A stretch of DNA of 48,090 bases from CAZCVI01 sp964502145 (GCA_964502145.1 CAZCVI010000057.1:1-48090), one strand, 5' to 3'; counted from the first letter of the stretch, positions 1-7,357 are shown. The notes: generated by a model not told the origin, from the sequence alone. Numbers and translations are program-made.

Positions 1-108
1 AACAATATCATTTGTCCCTTGAACAATATCATTTGTCCCTTGAACAATATCATTTTTTCCCGATAAAAATCATTTGTCCCTTGGACAATGACATTTGTCC
101 CAGGACAG
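1..108. repeat. 21-bp tandem array, five degenerate units
   Basis: The core CATTTGTCCC (degenerate CATTTTTTCC in the third unit) begins at 9, 30, 51, 71 and 92, so the period is 21 bp with one 20-bp step. The first two units are identical. The array runs off the left edge of the window, so its true length is unknown. No gene is visible around it, and 109-310 holds nothing I recognise. Confidence 0.8.
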
Positions 109-310
109 ATACCTGATAATTCATTTATTTTCTTTATTATAAGGATGTTTGTTCTGTTTTACAGGTGATTCGTCAGGTAATCGCTGGTAATTGCCCGGTC
201 CACAAAAAATAAGTGTCATTGGAGACGGGAATGGGCATTGTTTTACCGATTTATCCATGGGTAACGATTCATTCGCGAATAGCAAAATTTAAAAGGAGAA
301 TTGCTGTTAG

Positions 311-712
311 GGAATAGGCGCTCGGTATTAGAAAAGAACAGCGGCCAAAAGATCAAATAATTAAAAGAAGGTGGCTGGATTTGTTTTCCTGGATACCGGG
401 CGATCTCCAGCCCGTGCTGAAAAGATGCACCGGCTTCCGATTACGGAATAGGCTCTCGGTATCAGAAAAGAACAGCGGACAAAAGATCAAATAATAAAAA
501 GAAGGTGGTAGGATTTGTTTTCCTGGATACGGGGCAATCTCCAGCCCGTGCTGAAAAGATGCACCAGCTTCCGATTAGGGAATTGGCTCCTAGTGCCAGA
601 AAAGAACAGCGGCCAAAAGATTTTATAATAAAAAAAAGGTGGCTGGATTTGTTTTCCTGGATACCGGGCAATCTCCAGCCCGTGCTGGAAAGATGCACCG
701 GCCCGGCAGTGG
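311..712. repeat. 134-bp tandem repeat, three copies
   Basis: Copies start at 311, 445 and 579 with an exact 134-bp period. Each contains GAAAAGAACAGCGG, a GGATTTGTTTTCCTGGATAC block and TCTCCAGCCCGTGCTG. The copies differ by scattered substitutions and the third diverges at its right end. Because 134 is not a multiple of three, no frame stays open in the same phase through successive copies, so I do not regard the short ORFs here as coding. Confidence 0.9.
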
Positions 713-793
713 CACGGGAAAGAATCGGAAATTATATCCAAGACCATGTTTTCGCCCTTAGTATGAATAGTTCGTTCAGGTGCAAGTTAACAC

Positions 794-822
794 TTGACTT
801 TCCAGATTGTTTTACCTATAAT
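794..822 (+). promoter_or_regulatory. sigma-70-type promoter of the lipoprotein gene
   Basis: TTGACT (794-799), 17-nt spacer, perfect TATAAT (817-822). It lies inside the 5' part of the longest possible ORF, which argues that translation starts downstream at 866 rather than at 794. Confidence 0.7.
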
Positions 823-865
823 GAGTCTTAATGATAAACAGCAGGAGATTAGGAGGTTTATAGCG

Positions 866-1759
866 ATGCACATTCAAACCAAAAATGAAAGAAGATTGTT
901 TTCAAGCGTGGTTATCACAGGAATAGTATTGGTTGCAATTTTTCTGACCAGTTGCGGAGTGTCAAAAGATGATTATAGCGCATTGGAAGAAAAGTACAGT
1001 ACCGCCAACAGGCAAAATGAAATTTTGGCGGACGAAAACAATAAACTTAAAGTAGAGATAGACGATCTAAAATTCGGAGCAGAGAGAATGCTTGCTGTGG
1101 GGAAAAACCAATTCTTGAAAAACCAGTACAGTGGGTCAAAAGAAACACTTGATACTTTGATAAAAAAGCACCCAACATCCAGTGAAGCCAAAGAAGCGGA
1201 AAATTTATTAAAAAAAGTGAACGCCGCAATAGATAACTATATCAAGGAAAAGGCCACAGCAGAAAAAAAACAAAAATTTGAGGACGAAAAAAGACTTGCA
1301 AATGCTACCAGTAAGATGAAAAAATCCTTTGACAAAGTACAACAAATATTCTTTTATAATGATAAAAATGCACAAATTCTTGGTAGTTTCATCCAGTATT
1401 ACATTGGAATAAGGAAATCCGGTACACCATGGATTGTTTTTGAAATTCAATATGAGGCTGATAGTTGGTTATTTATTACAGATTACATCATTGTTGTGGA
1501 TGGAATAAAATTTACGATTACTCCAAATTATTCAGATATCATACGAAATAATGGATCGGGAAGTATATGGGAATCTTATAGCAACACGAATGGATTAAAA
1601 TATCTTAAGATGATGAAGGCTATTGCAAATTCTAAAGAAACAATCATTCGGCATGTAGGCCAATCGTCTACCAGTGATAGGACGGTTAGGAGAGGGGAGA
1701 AACAAGCAATCCTCAATGTCATAGATGCCTATGAGGCTTTAGGTGGGAGTTTAAACTAA
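866..1759 (+). CDS. predicted lipoprotein with coiled coil and TPR-like segment
   Basis: A 297-residue protein of unknown function. The start at 866 is chosen because AGGAGG lies at 851-856 and a consensus promoter lies just upstream. Residues 1-30 form a lipoprotein signal (basic N-terminus, hydrophobic stretch, lipobox LTSC with Cys30), so the mature protein should be anchored in a membrane of the envelope. Residues about 38-70 are heptad-like and charged (coiled coil). About 73-115 resemble one YbgF/TPR-like repeat (QFLKNQYSGSKETLDTLIKK). A second charged helix follows, and the C-terminal 120 residues look beta-rich with no family I can name. It stands alone between repeats and the broken transposase. 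Confidence 0.85.
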   Translation: MHIQTKNERRLFSSVVITGIVLVAIFLTSCGVSKDDYSALEEKYSTANRQNEILADENNKLKVEIDDLKFGAERMLAVGKNQFLKNQYSGSKETLDTLIKKHPTSSEAKEAENLLKKVNAAIDNYIKEKATAEKKQKFEDEKRLANATSKMKKSFDKVQQIFFYNDKNAQILGSFIQYYIGIRKSGTPWIVFEIQYEADSWLFITDYIIVVDGIKFTITPNYSDIIRNNGSGSIWESYSNTNGLKYLKMMKAIANSKETIIRHVGQSSTSDRTVRRGEKQAILNVIDAYEALGGSLN

Positions 1760-1810
1760 GTATTACCCTGAAGGATCATGATCGTGACTTTACCATTTTT
1801 TTTCGCATAA

Positions 1811-2073
1811 AGACCGTGGACGGTGCGTGGGAATGTGGGAATGTTTTGAGCTGGCGAAGGAATATGATATAATAACGGCATGAGAAGAGAACGAATTACC
1901 TATCCAGGAGCCTATCACCACGTTATGAACCGTGGTTATGATGGGAATGACATCTTTTTGGGAAACCAAAACAAGAGCCAGTTCCTTGATTATCTTGAAG
2001 GGGCTTGCCATCAACTGATGATTCGACTATTTTCTTATTGTCTGATGGACAACCACTATCACTTGGTCTTGGA
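1811..2073 (+). repeat. duplicated RAYT block, copy 1
   Basis: About 263 bp nearly identical (a handful of mismatches) to 3573-3835. It includes about 70 bp of non-coding leader with a REP-like word (GTGCGTGGGAATGTGGGAATG at 1823-1843), a TATAAT-like box at 1868-1873 and the first 65 codons of the transposase. The near-identity indicates a recent duplication. Confidence 0.85.
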
Positions 2074-2191
2074 AAATTCCAGCGGCAGGATGTCTGATTT
2101 CTTAAAGCTTTTGAACGGGCAATATGGGACTTATTACCGCAAGAAGACCGTGCGGATGTTCCCTAAGCTCTTACGTTGTTCCTATCAATGA
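1880..2191 (+). pseudogene. REP-associated (Y1/RAYT-type) transposase, 3'-truncated copy 1
   Basis: 103 residues matching the N-terminal two-thirds of the TnpA_REP (IS200-like HUH) family. It has the conserved opening RxRITYPGAYHHVMNRG, the metal-binding HUH-type motif DNHYHLVLEN (His59, His61), and a tyrosine-bearing helix LNGQYGTYYRKK whose Tyr82 would be the catalytic residue. Full-length relatives run to roughly 200 residues or more and continue with a conserved 'GxLFQxRYKS'-like block, which is absent here. The frame ends in unrelated sequence after residue 90, so the gene is probably dead. These enzymes mobilise REP/REPIN palindromes, and a REPIN-like palindrome lies 180 bp downstream. 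Confidence 0.8.
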
Positions 2192-2370
2192 TGCCCCTGT
2201 TCAAAACCCAAAAAAGGCGTATATCCATTCGCCCCTGCCCAGGCCACGGAACGCAACCAATGCCTATAACCACAAACCATCAGAAATTCTCCTTTTAGCG
2301 TTTCCGGTGAGGCGAACATAAACGAGGACGAACATAAAAACAAGGCAGAGCCCATACCTATCCAAAGAAC

Positions 2371-2470
2371 AACCGCTCGGTGCGTGGGAATGTGGGAATG
2401 TTTACCTGCCTGTTCCCTAAAGTTCCAATTTCCCCTGCATCATTCCCACATTCCCACGCACCGTGCGGTT
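2371..2470. repeat. REPIN-like inverted repeat (30-bp arms)
   Basis: The left arm 2371-2400 and right arm 2441-2470 are inverted copies with a single mismatch, enclosing a 40-nt loop. The arm contains the word GGTGCGTGGGAATGTGGGAA that also precedes both RAYT copies (1822 and 3584). Two REP words in inverted orientation around a short loop is the REPIN arrangement. The rest of 2192-2732 holds no convincing gene. Confidence 0.8.
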
Positions 2471-2732
2471 GTTTTCAGTGTGTATAAGGAAGGGAAGTTG
2501 CCAGGGATGAAAGCGATTGGAAAATTCTGAATTTATTGCCACGGCAGCCCCCCCCTTGAAACAAGAGAGTGTGGTTTTTTGTCATGTGACGGTGTACTCC
2601 GATGAGGGGGGCGGTATGCGTTTAATTTCTGAGTGCTATAATTATCGTAATTAATACGAAGATTATAAAAATTAATATAAACCAAGGGAATTCGAATCCA
2701 GAATTGACGCTGTTTCTTTTGCCTATTCTATG

Positions 2733-2870
2733 TTAATTTTTTAGCTGACGAATCCATCCGCTATCTCCAACTGGCCTATCTAAGTTATATTGTTGTTCTT
2801 GATAAACCCATTCGTAACGTTCGTCTGTCTCTTTCTTTTCTAATTCTTTTCCTTCTTCTTCTATTGTCAT
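2733..2870 (-). CDS. small acidic ORF, 45 residues, unknown
   Basis: It reads MTIEEEGKELEKKETDER and ends GDSGWIRQLKN. The ATG (2870-2868) is preceded on the minus strand by GGAGG eight bases upstream, and a TATAAT hexamer lies at 2894-2889. The N-terminal half is strongly charged; the C-terminal half contains aromatic residues. I know no family. Support is limited to the good ribosome site and the orderly composition; it lies downstream of another tiny ORF on the same strand. Confidence 0.45.
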   Translation of the reverse strand: MTIEEEGKELEKKETDERYEWVYQEQQYNLDRPVGDSGWIRQLKN

Positions 2871-3050
2871 TTTATCCTCCAAAGATTTATTATAGTATAA
2901 TTCCTAAATAAAATCCATCGCGTCCAGACACTTTAACTGGATGGATTTATTCCAGGGCGTGAACCTGTGGTCTTGTGCATTTCTTAAATCTTTTCCCATT
3001 ATCGGGGGCCTGTCCTTTCCTGTGCCATTGGCGGGCAAGAATCCCAAACC

Positions 3051-3090
3051 GGACGGTATCCACCTCGATCAAAATGAGTGGATACCGTCC
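3051..3090. repeat. perfect 13-bp hairpin
   Basis: GGACGGTATCCAC (3051-3063) and its exact complement (3078-3090) flank a 14-nt loop. It lies just after the stop of the small ORF at 3102-3260 when read on the minus strand, but no T-run follows, so a classical intrinsic terminator is not supported. Confidence 0.6.
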
Positions 3091-3101
3091 ACAGTATCGG
3101 C

Positions 3102-3260
3102 TTACTTGAAAATTGATATAATTGATTGAATTGATTCCTTTATCAATTCAATTGCAATAGTGGTCAGTGTTCCCTCATTTGAGTTTAAAAACTTTCTGAT
3201 GTTTTTCATATATTTCTTCCATCCTTTTTTAAAACCACTAACTGTCCTTGCTTTATGCAT
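3102..3260 (-). CDS. small basic ORF, 52 residues, possibly amphipathic peptide
   Basis: It begins MHKARTVSGFKKGWKKYMKN and ends in the helix-like, hydrophobic stretch TIAIELIKESIQSIISIFK. The ATG (3260-3258) has GAGGAG upstream at good spacing. The N-terminal 25 residues carry many Lys/Arg; the C-terminal 25 would form an amphipathic helix. A cationic peptide (bacteriocin-, toxin- or phage-like) is conceivable, but nothing in the sequence proves it. The region 3261-3570 upstream contains no other feature I can support. Confidence 0.45.
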   Translation of the reverse strand: MHKARTVSGFKKGWKKYMKNIRKFLNSNEGTLTTIAIELIKESIQSIISIFK

Positions 3261-3572
3261 TTTTTACTCCTCAGCCCATTGGTTTTTATTTTTACCGTAT
3301 CAAAACCAGTAAACCCATGGACGCGAGTATTTATAAAAATGACAGGAATCCTTCAGATTTCATAACAAAGAAAGGAAAGCATGTTCAAAGAATTTAAAAT
3401 AATTGACATAAGAGAGCTACCAGTTGTTCCTTGATAATTAGGCTATAAATGAATTTGTACCGAAGGCAAAAAAAAAGTTACTATATTTATGATAAACAAA
3501 AAAACTTTTTATTTTTCTGCCTGGCCGGCGGCTCTGTCGGTTTTGAACGGTTCGGGTTTACCTTTAATGGGA

Positions 3573-3835
3573 AGACCGTGGACGGTGCGTGGGAATGTGG
3601 GAATGTTTTGAGGTGGCGAAGGAATATGATATAATAACGGCATGAAAAGAGAACGAATTACCTATCCAGGAGCCTATCACCACGTTATGAACCGTGGTTA
3701 TGATGGGAATGACATCTTTTTGGGAAACCAAAACAAGAGCCAGTTCCTTGATTATCTTGAAGGGGCTTGCCATCAACTGATGATTCGACTATTTGCTTAT
3801 TGTCTGATGGACAACCACTATCACTTGGTCTGGGA
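3573..3835 (+). repeat. duplicated RAYT block, copy 2
   Basis: Second copy of the block at 1811-2073, with the same REP-like word (3585-3605) and the same leader. It stops abruptly after the codons for the HUH motif. Confidence 0.85.
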
Positions 3836-3839
3836 ATAA
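3642..3839 (+). pseudogene. REP-associated transposase, severely truncated copy 2
   Basis: 65 residues, almost identical to residues 1-64 of the copy at 1880. It keeps the metal-binding NHYHLV motif but stops two residues later (WE-stop) and lacks the catalytic-tyrosine helix, so it cannot be an active transposase. The sequence after the break (3840 onward) is unrelated to copy 1 and runs straight into a REP-like block. Confidence 0.8.
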
Positions 3840-3901
3840 ACAAGGGAGCCAGTGCGTTACTTCTTTACTTTATAAGAAAAAAGAGGTCAGTGCCCGTGAA
3901 T

Positions 3902-4096
3902 GTGGGAATGATAAAAGCGGGCGGGACGCCCGCGTTCCCAGAAAAAGTTTGCCAACCGCCCAGCATCCCTTGGCATTATCCTGGTCATCCCTTAATCCTA
4001 CGCATCACGGTTCAGAAACTTTCTCTTCCACTTTGCGGTTGAACATGGAAGCGGCATCGTGGCCCTTTCATTGAATAGGAATAAAATAATGCGGCG
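3902..4096. repeat. 195-bp dispersed repeat with REP-like hairpins, copy A
   Basis: Matches 4536-4731 at high identity with nearly constant offset (634-635 bp). It opens with the hairpin GCGGGCG-GGA-CGCCCGC and ends near GCGGCG-GGA-CGCCGC (4091-4105), two short-loop stems of the same design. It abuts and has replaced the 3' end of the YhcG-like gene. Confidence 0.8.
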
Positions 4097-4462
4097 GGAC
4101 GCCGCGTCTACTCTCAAAAAGAAGTTGACAATCTTTTCATCGGGATATACTTCGGCTATACGAATCATAGAGGCGAGATTTCGCCGAGAAAATCCCCTTC
4201 CAAACTCAATAGTCAATTTTGCAGACAGTGCCTGCAAAATTTCAGCACCGTAGGCAGCACGCTCACCTTTCAGTATTTCAAGGTTTATGCGACTACCGAT
4301 TTTCCAATATAGCATGGTCAATCCTGTATTAATAGCTATCGCGACATTTTGACGTGCGCCTTCGATCAGATTGCGGATATCTTCAAAAATATCAAAAGAG
4401 TCTATGGGTTGAGGGGGAGCGTTAACATTACTCTCAAAGTCCTTAAGATCGGCATGTATCAT
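3998..4462 (-). pseudogene. YhcG/DUF1016-family nuclease, N-terminal fragment
   Basis: Residues from DSFDIFEDIRNLIEGARQ through GRGFSRRNLASMIRIAEVYP and DEKIV match the N-terminal DUF1016 (winged-helix-like) domain of YhcG proteins, which normally continue into a PD-(D/E)XK nuclease domain and total about 340-380 residues. Here the similarity ends near position 4110, where the 195-bp repeat begins; the last 35 or so codons are translated repeat. The ATG at 4462 follows GAGGAAAA, though an upstream TTG (4477) is also in frame. It is likely non-functional because the whole nuclease domain is missing. Confidence 0.75.
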
Positions 4463-4535
4463 TTCATTTTTCCTCAATCATATCGCTAAGATTCGTTTCA
4501 CGTCATTATTATATAGAATCCGCGCCCAAAAGTCA

Positions 4536-4731
4536 GTGGGAAATCATAAAAGCGGGCGGGACGCCCGCGGTCCCAGGAAAAGATTGCCAGCCGCCCAGTA
4601 TCCTTCCGCTTTATCCTGGTCATCCGTTAATCCCAGACATCACGGTTCAGAAACGTTCTCTTCCACTTTGCGGTTGAACATGGAAGCGGCATCGTGTCTC
4701 TTTTATGGAATAGGAATAAAATAATGCGGCG
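4536..4731. repeat. 195-bp dispersed repeat with REP-like hairpins, copy B
   Basis: Second copy of 3902-4096, beginning with the same GCGGGCGGGACGCCCGC hairpin (4554-4570). Together the two copies bracket the truncated YhcG gene, which suggests the segment was moved or cut by recombination between repeats. Confidence 0.8.
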
Positions 4732-4742
4732 CTCTGTCACAT

Positions 4743-4792
4743 GCCGCGTCCCGCCGCTTTTAAAAAAACCTAGCTGCTTAATCTTTATCAAT
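4743..4792. repeat. 50-bp dispersed repeat, partner of 6548-6597
   Basis: The segment GCGTCCCGCCGCTTTT, A-run, CCTA..GCTTAATCTTT is shared with 6548-6597 with few mismatches. The partner overlaps the last codons of the ParE-like toxin gene. Confidence 0.65.
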
Positions 4793-4847
4793 GCGTCCAC
4801 TTTATCCATTGTAGGGTAAGAGAGTAGACGCGGTACTTTCAGCGGAG

Positions 4848-4876
4848 TTGATTTTTCCTTGAATTTTAGATAGAAT
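4848..4876 (+). promoter_or_regulatory. promoter of the 4883 gene, placing its transcript start at the ATG
   Basis: TTGATT (4848-4853), 17-nt spacer, TAGAAT (4871-4876). A start of transcription about 7 nt after the -10 box falls on or next to the ATG at 4883, so the message may be leaderless; no Shine-Dalgarno is visible. Confidence 0.55.
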
Positions 4877-4882
4877 ATAACG

Positions 4883-6256
4883 ATGAAAAAAAAACTGCTG
4901 ATCTTTACCGGTATTATCCTCCTGGCCATTATTCTATATGTGGGGGTCAATTTGTTGGACCAATCGTTGAACCCCAACGTATTCAAACTCGCACACCTCC
5001 CCGCCACTTCTTTTGAAAAGAACAACGGGTTTTACCTTCTGTGGGGACTGTCACAGCCAAAAGGGGTGGAGGTTTCGGGTGAAAAGTTCATGGCCCCTTT
5101 TAAGACACTATTTCAACCGGACACTGGCACCGAGATGAATGTCCAACGGTTCAATGAAGATAACTATCGTAGCCCTTTTCAAAAAACCGACGAGGCCATC
5201 GCCACCATCCAGTTTCCCACCGGGGTGATGGAAGATTGGTTCGCGGTGTTGGGTCAGCAACAGGCGGCACTGGACCAAACAGAACGGACCTGCGCCTTCC
5301 TGTTGAAACGATACCGGGCATTGCTCCATTCGCAGTACATCTCGGATTTTTCTCTTCCCTTACCCTCCATCCCCACTCCCCCTTTAGGGTCTTTTCTCAA
5401 AACCATCAAACTGTATACCGGGGTGAGTATCAAAAAAGCCATGGCCGGTTTGTGGGAGGAAGCGGCAGCCGACTTGATAACCCAGATTAATTATGGCAAA
5501 CGGTTAAACTCCACGGCCAGGGAATTGTTCATCCATCTCATTGCCAATGCCACGATTTCTATATCATTGGAGGGGTTGATCAGTTTGCTGAATCAACCGA
5601 CCTGTCCTGGCACGGTATACAGTCACGTGGTGGCGGGGCTTAAACCTTTAACATATGAAGAATATGGCTGCCGTTCCACCTTTATTTTCCAGTTCCTTTG
5701 CTTCTCTGCCACCATCGACCAGATAGGTAACCATAAAAACAACTATTTCTTCCGCTTCTCTTTTCAAAAGAATACCACCAAGAACTACGCCTATGAATTA
5801 TATGCCAAAGCAATAGCCTATGACACCCAGGAACCCTATTTATGGGAAAAAAATCCGGAACAATGGCTCAAGGAATATATCGACAGTAAAAAAAAGAGTG
5901 CCCTATGGTTTTTGCCCAACCGTTATGGAAAAGGGTTATTGGTGATGATGGCCCCTGCACTGCATCATGTAATTTTTGCTTCCTGGCACCTGCGGATGAG
6001 GTATGAAATGACCCGCATACTGGCAGACTTACATCTGCACTATCGTCCGGACAGGAATATCCCAGATATTCTAAAGGAACTGGACAGCACCAAAACCCTG
6101 GACCCGGGTTCTGGCCAACCCTATAAATGGAACGAGATCAAACAGGTATTGTTAAGTGTAGGCCTGAATGGGCAGGAAAACGTGGGTCCGGTGTCCGCGG
6201 GAAAATATGAAATGGACGTGATGGTGCCGGTGGTGCTAAAAAAAAATAAACCATGA
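4883..6256 (+). CDS. membrane-anchored protein of unknown function, 457 residues
   Basis: It starts MKKKLLIFTGIILLAIILYV, a single N-terminal membrane segment or uncleaved signal (residues 4-24), so the body is probably outside the cytoplasm. The remainder is a soluble, helix-rich domain with no catalytic motif I recognise; there are aromatic-rich patches such as NNGFYLLWGLSQP near residue 50 and a terminal segment DPGSGQPYKWNEIK reminiscent of short repeats in prepilin-like or envelope proteins. A second hydrophobic stretch (about 352-366) is too short and polar to call. It is flanked by repeats, stands alone as a transcription unit, and has no ribosome site. Its codon use and composition resemble neighbouring real genes. 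Confidence 0.8.
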   Translation: MKKKLLIFTGIILLAIILYVGVNLLDQSLNPNVFKLAHLPATSFEKNNGFYLLWGLSQPKGVEVSGEKFMAPFKTLFQPDTGTEMNVQRFNEDNYRSPFQKTDEAIATIQFPTGVMEDWFAVLGQQQAALDQTERTCAFLLKRYRALLHSQYISDFSLPLPSIPTPPLGSFLKTIKLYTGVSIKKAMAGLWEEAAADLITQINYGKRLNSTARELFIHLIANATISISLEGLISLLNQPTCPGTVYSHVVAGLKPLTYEEYGCRSTFIFQFLCFSATIDQIGNHKNNYFFRFSFQKNTTKNYAYELYAKAIAYDTQEPYLWEKNPEQWLKEYIDSKKKSALWFLPNRYGKGLLVMMAPALHHVIFASWHLRMRYEMTRILADLHLHYRPDRNIPDILKELDSTKTLDPGSGQPYKWNEIKQVLLSVGLNGQENVGPVSAGKYEMDVMVPVVLKKNKP

Positions 6257-6434
6257 ACATGTAGAGACGTTGTGCTCCTATTGTGCGTGTTATTTTAAAT
6301 TATGATATATAGACATGGTATGATATCGTGTGCATGCAGGCGTCCTGCGGTTGGTTCATGAAGGGTTTGCCTCTGCCAGTGCCTGCCAAGAATAAAAACA
6401 GGATACCAAGTTTGAGCACCAAGCGGTGGGGTAT

Positions 6435-6545
6435 TCAGAAAACGCCGAAATTCCATAAATGGGGTGCCAGTATATCCCGCACAAAGGTTTCTTCCGTCTG
6501 CCCTTCTACCCTGAAAATAGTTGGTAAGGTGAGTGGTATAGTGGA
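6435..6545 (-). pseudogene. DUF4276-like N-terminal fragment
   Basis: Read on the minus strand, the frame gives IFRVEGQTEETFVRDILAPH followed by LWNFGVF and a stop. VEGQTEETFV...LAPHL is the characteristic opening of DUF4276 proteins (TOPRIM-like, usually about 200 residues and often beside an AAA ATPase). Only about 30 codons remain, no start codon is present, and the 5' side is cut by a GCGGCG hairpin repeat. The rest of 6257-6434 contains nothing I can support. Confidence 0.55.
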
Positions 6546-6547
6546 GG

Positions 6548-6597
6548 CGGCGTCCCGCCGCTTTAAAAAAAACCTAACCGCTTAATCTTTTTCAAAT
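6548..6597. repeat. GCGGCG-hairpin repeat overlapping the toxin stop codon
   Basis: GCGGCG-TCC-CGCCGC (6547-6561) is the reverse complement of the short-loop hairpin at 4091-4105. The following stretch to 6597 matches 4743-4792. The toxin's last five codons and stop lie inside this repeat. Confidence 0.65.
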
Positions 6598-6905
6598 GAG
6601 GGGGCCAGTGCTTTACTGCTATGATAAAAGTCAAGTGTTTTTTGAACGGTTTTCTTCCTTATCACATAAAAAACCAGATATTGTTCCACTACTAGCATAC
6701 GATACCCTTTAATTTTTAGCCTTTCATCTTTAGGCACCATTCCCAGTAACGGATTCGTCTCTAATTGGAAAATCGCATGGTCGATTTTTTCCAGAAGACT
6801 GGACGCCGCTTTGGGATTGTCTTGGCTGATATAATCGAAAATTCCATAAAAATCGCATTCCGCTGTTCTTAAATAAAGAATTTTGTATAATGGTTTGGAT
6901 TCCAC
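6582..6905 (-). CDS. RelE/ParE-family toxin
   Basis: 107 residues with the typical ParE/RelE layout: an N-terminal strand (YKILYLRTAE), two helices including YISQDNPKAASSLLEKIDHA, the block LETNPLLGMVP, then GYRMLVVEQYLVFYVI ahead of the final strands. ParE members poison gyrase and RelE members cut mRNA; the sequence does not settle which. The start is GTG (6905-6903), four bases after the antitoxin stop, with a weak GAGAGG inside the antitoxin 3' end, so translation is probably coupled. The C-terminus lies in a dispersed repeat and may differ from the ancestral one. Confidence 0.85.
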   Translation of the reverse strand: MESKPLYKILYLRTAECDFYGIFDYISQDNPKAASSLLEKIDHAIFQLETNPLLGMVPKDERLKIKGYRMLVVEQYLVFYVIRKKTVQKTLDFYHSSKALAPSFEKD

Positions 6906-6909
6906 GTGA

Positions 6910-7173
6910 TTACTTAAGCCTCTCTTTAAGGCGTTGCATCATAACTTGGTGAGTAATTCCGATCTCTCCCGCTTCATCCAGAACTTCGGCTTCGCTTAAT
7001 TTCCCGTATAATTCCAGCCGCCCAGTTAATATTTCATAGTGTGCATGACTCATCACCACCATATCTTCCTTTCCCTGGCGGGTGATAAAAACAGGCTCAT
7101 TTACCGAATGGCACAGTTCGGATATCTCGTTGAAGTTGTTTCTTAAATCACTAGCAGGTCTTATTATGGTCAT
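6910..7173 (-). CDS. Phd/YefM-family antitoxin
   Basis: 87 residues starting MTIIRPASDLRNNFNEISEL, the standard Phd/YefM DNA-binding N-terminus, followed by PVFITRQGKEDMVVMSHAHYE. The charged C-terminal tail (EITHQVMMQRLKERLK-type) should bind the toxin encoded next. The ATG has GGGGA upstream. As in other Phd operons, it is expected to repress its own promoter with the toxin as co-repressor; an inverted repeat that could be the operator lies at 7200-7236. Confidence 0.88.
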   Translation of the reverse strand: MTIIRPASDLRNNFNEISELCHSVNEPVFITRQGKEDMVVMSHAHYEILTGRLELYGKLSEAEVLDEAGEIGITHQVMMQRLKERLK

Positions 7174-7199
7174 ACTTGTCCCCTTTGATTATAGTTATC

Positions 7200-7236
7200 A
7201 CGATAATATTATATCATAACAATGATAGATTATCGT
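7200..7236. promoter_or_regulatory. possible operator of the Phd/ParE operon
   Basis: ACGATAAT (7200-7207) and its exact complement ATTATCGT (7229-7236) flank an AT-rich centre of 21 nt that itself contains the near-palindrome GATAATATTATATC. It sits 27 bases upstream of the antitoxin ATG, where autoregulatory sites of this family usually lie. Confidence 0.45.
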
Positions 7237-7312
7237 CCTTGCGTAGCAATAATATTTTTTTTCTCCTCTCCTATGATCATCAGGTCTCCTTCAATCCCTC
7301 CCCCAATACCAC

Positions 7313-7341
7313 TTGACTTGTGTTAACCGATTTCTTATACT
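7313..7341 (+). promoter_or_regulatory. glpK promoter
   Basis: TTGACT (7313-7318), 17-nt spacer, TATACT (7336-7341). The transcript would begin about 10 nt before the GAGG ribosome site and the ATG at 7358. Confidence 0.7.
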
Positions 7342-7357
7342 TTAAGCGAGGTAAACC

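Noticed and set aside
1..108. Possible CRISPR or replication-origin iterons
   Set aside because: Units are directly abutting without spacers, and no rep or dnaA gene or AT-rich unwinding region accompanies them within the window.
505..831. 108-codon ORF over the 134-bp repeats
   Set aside because: The repeat period is not a multiple of three, so the frame does not read the copies alike, and the ORF runs through the lipoprotein promoter.
2680..2700. T-loop-like TTCGAATCC suggesting a tRNA
   Set aside because: No acceptor stem, D-arm or anticodon arm can be drawn around it.
4627..5025. 132-codon minus-strand ORF over repeat copy B
   Set aside because: It reads through the dispersed repeat and the antisense of the 4883 gene promoter and start; no ribosome site or domain.
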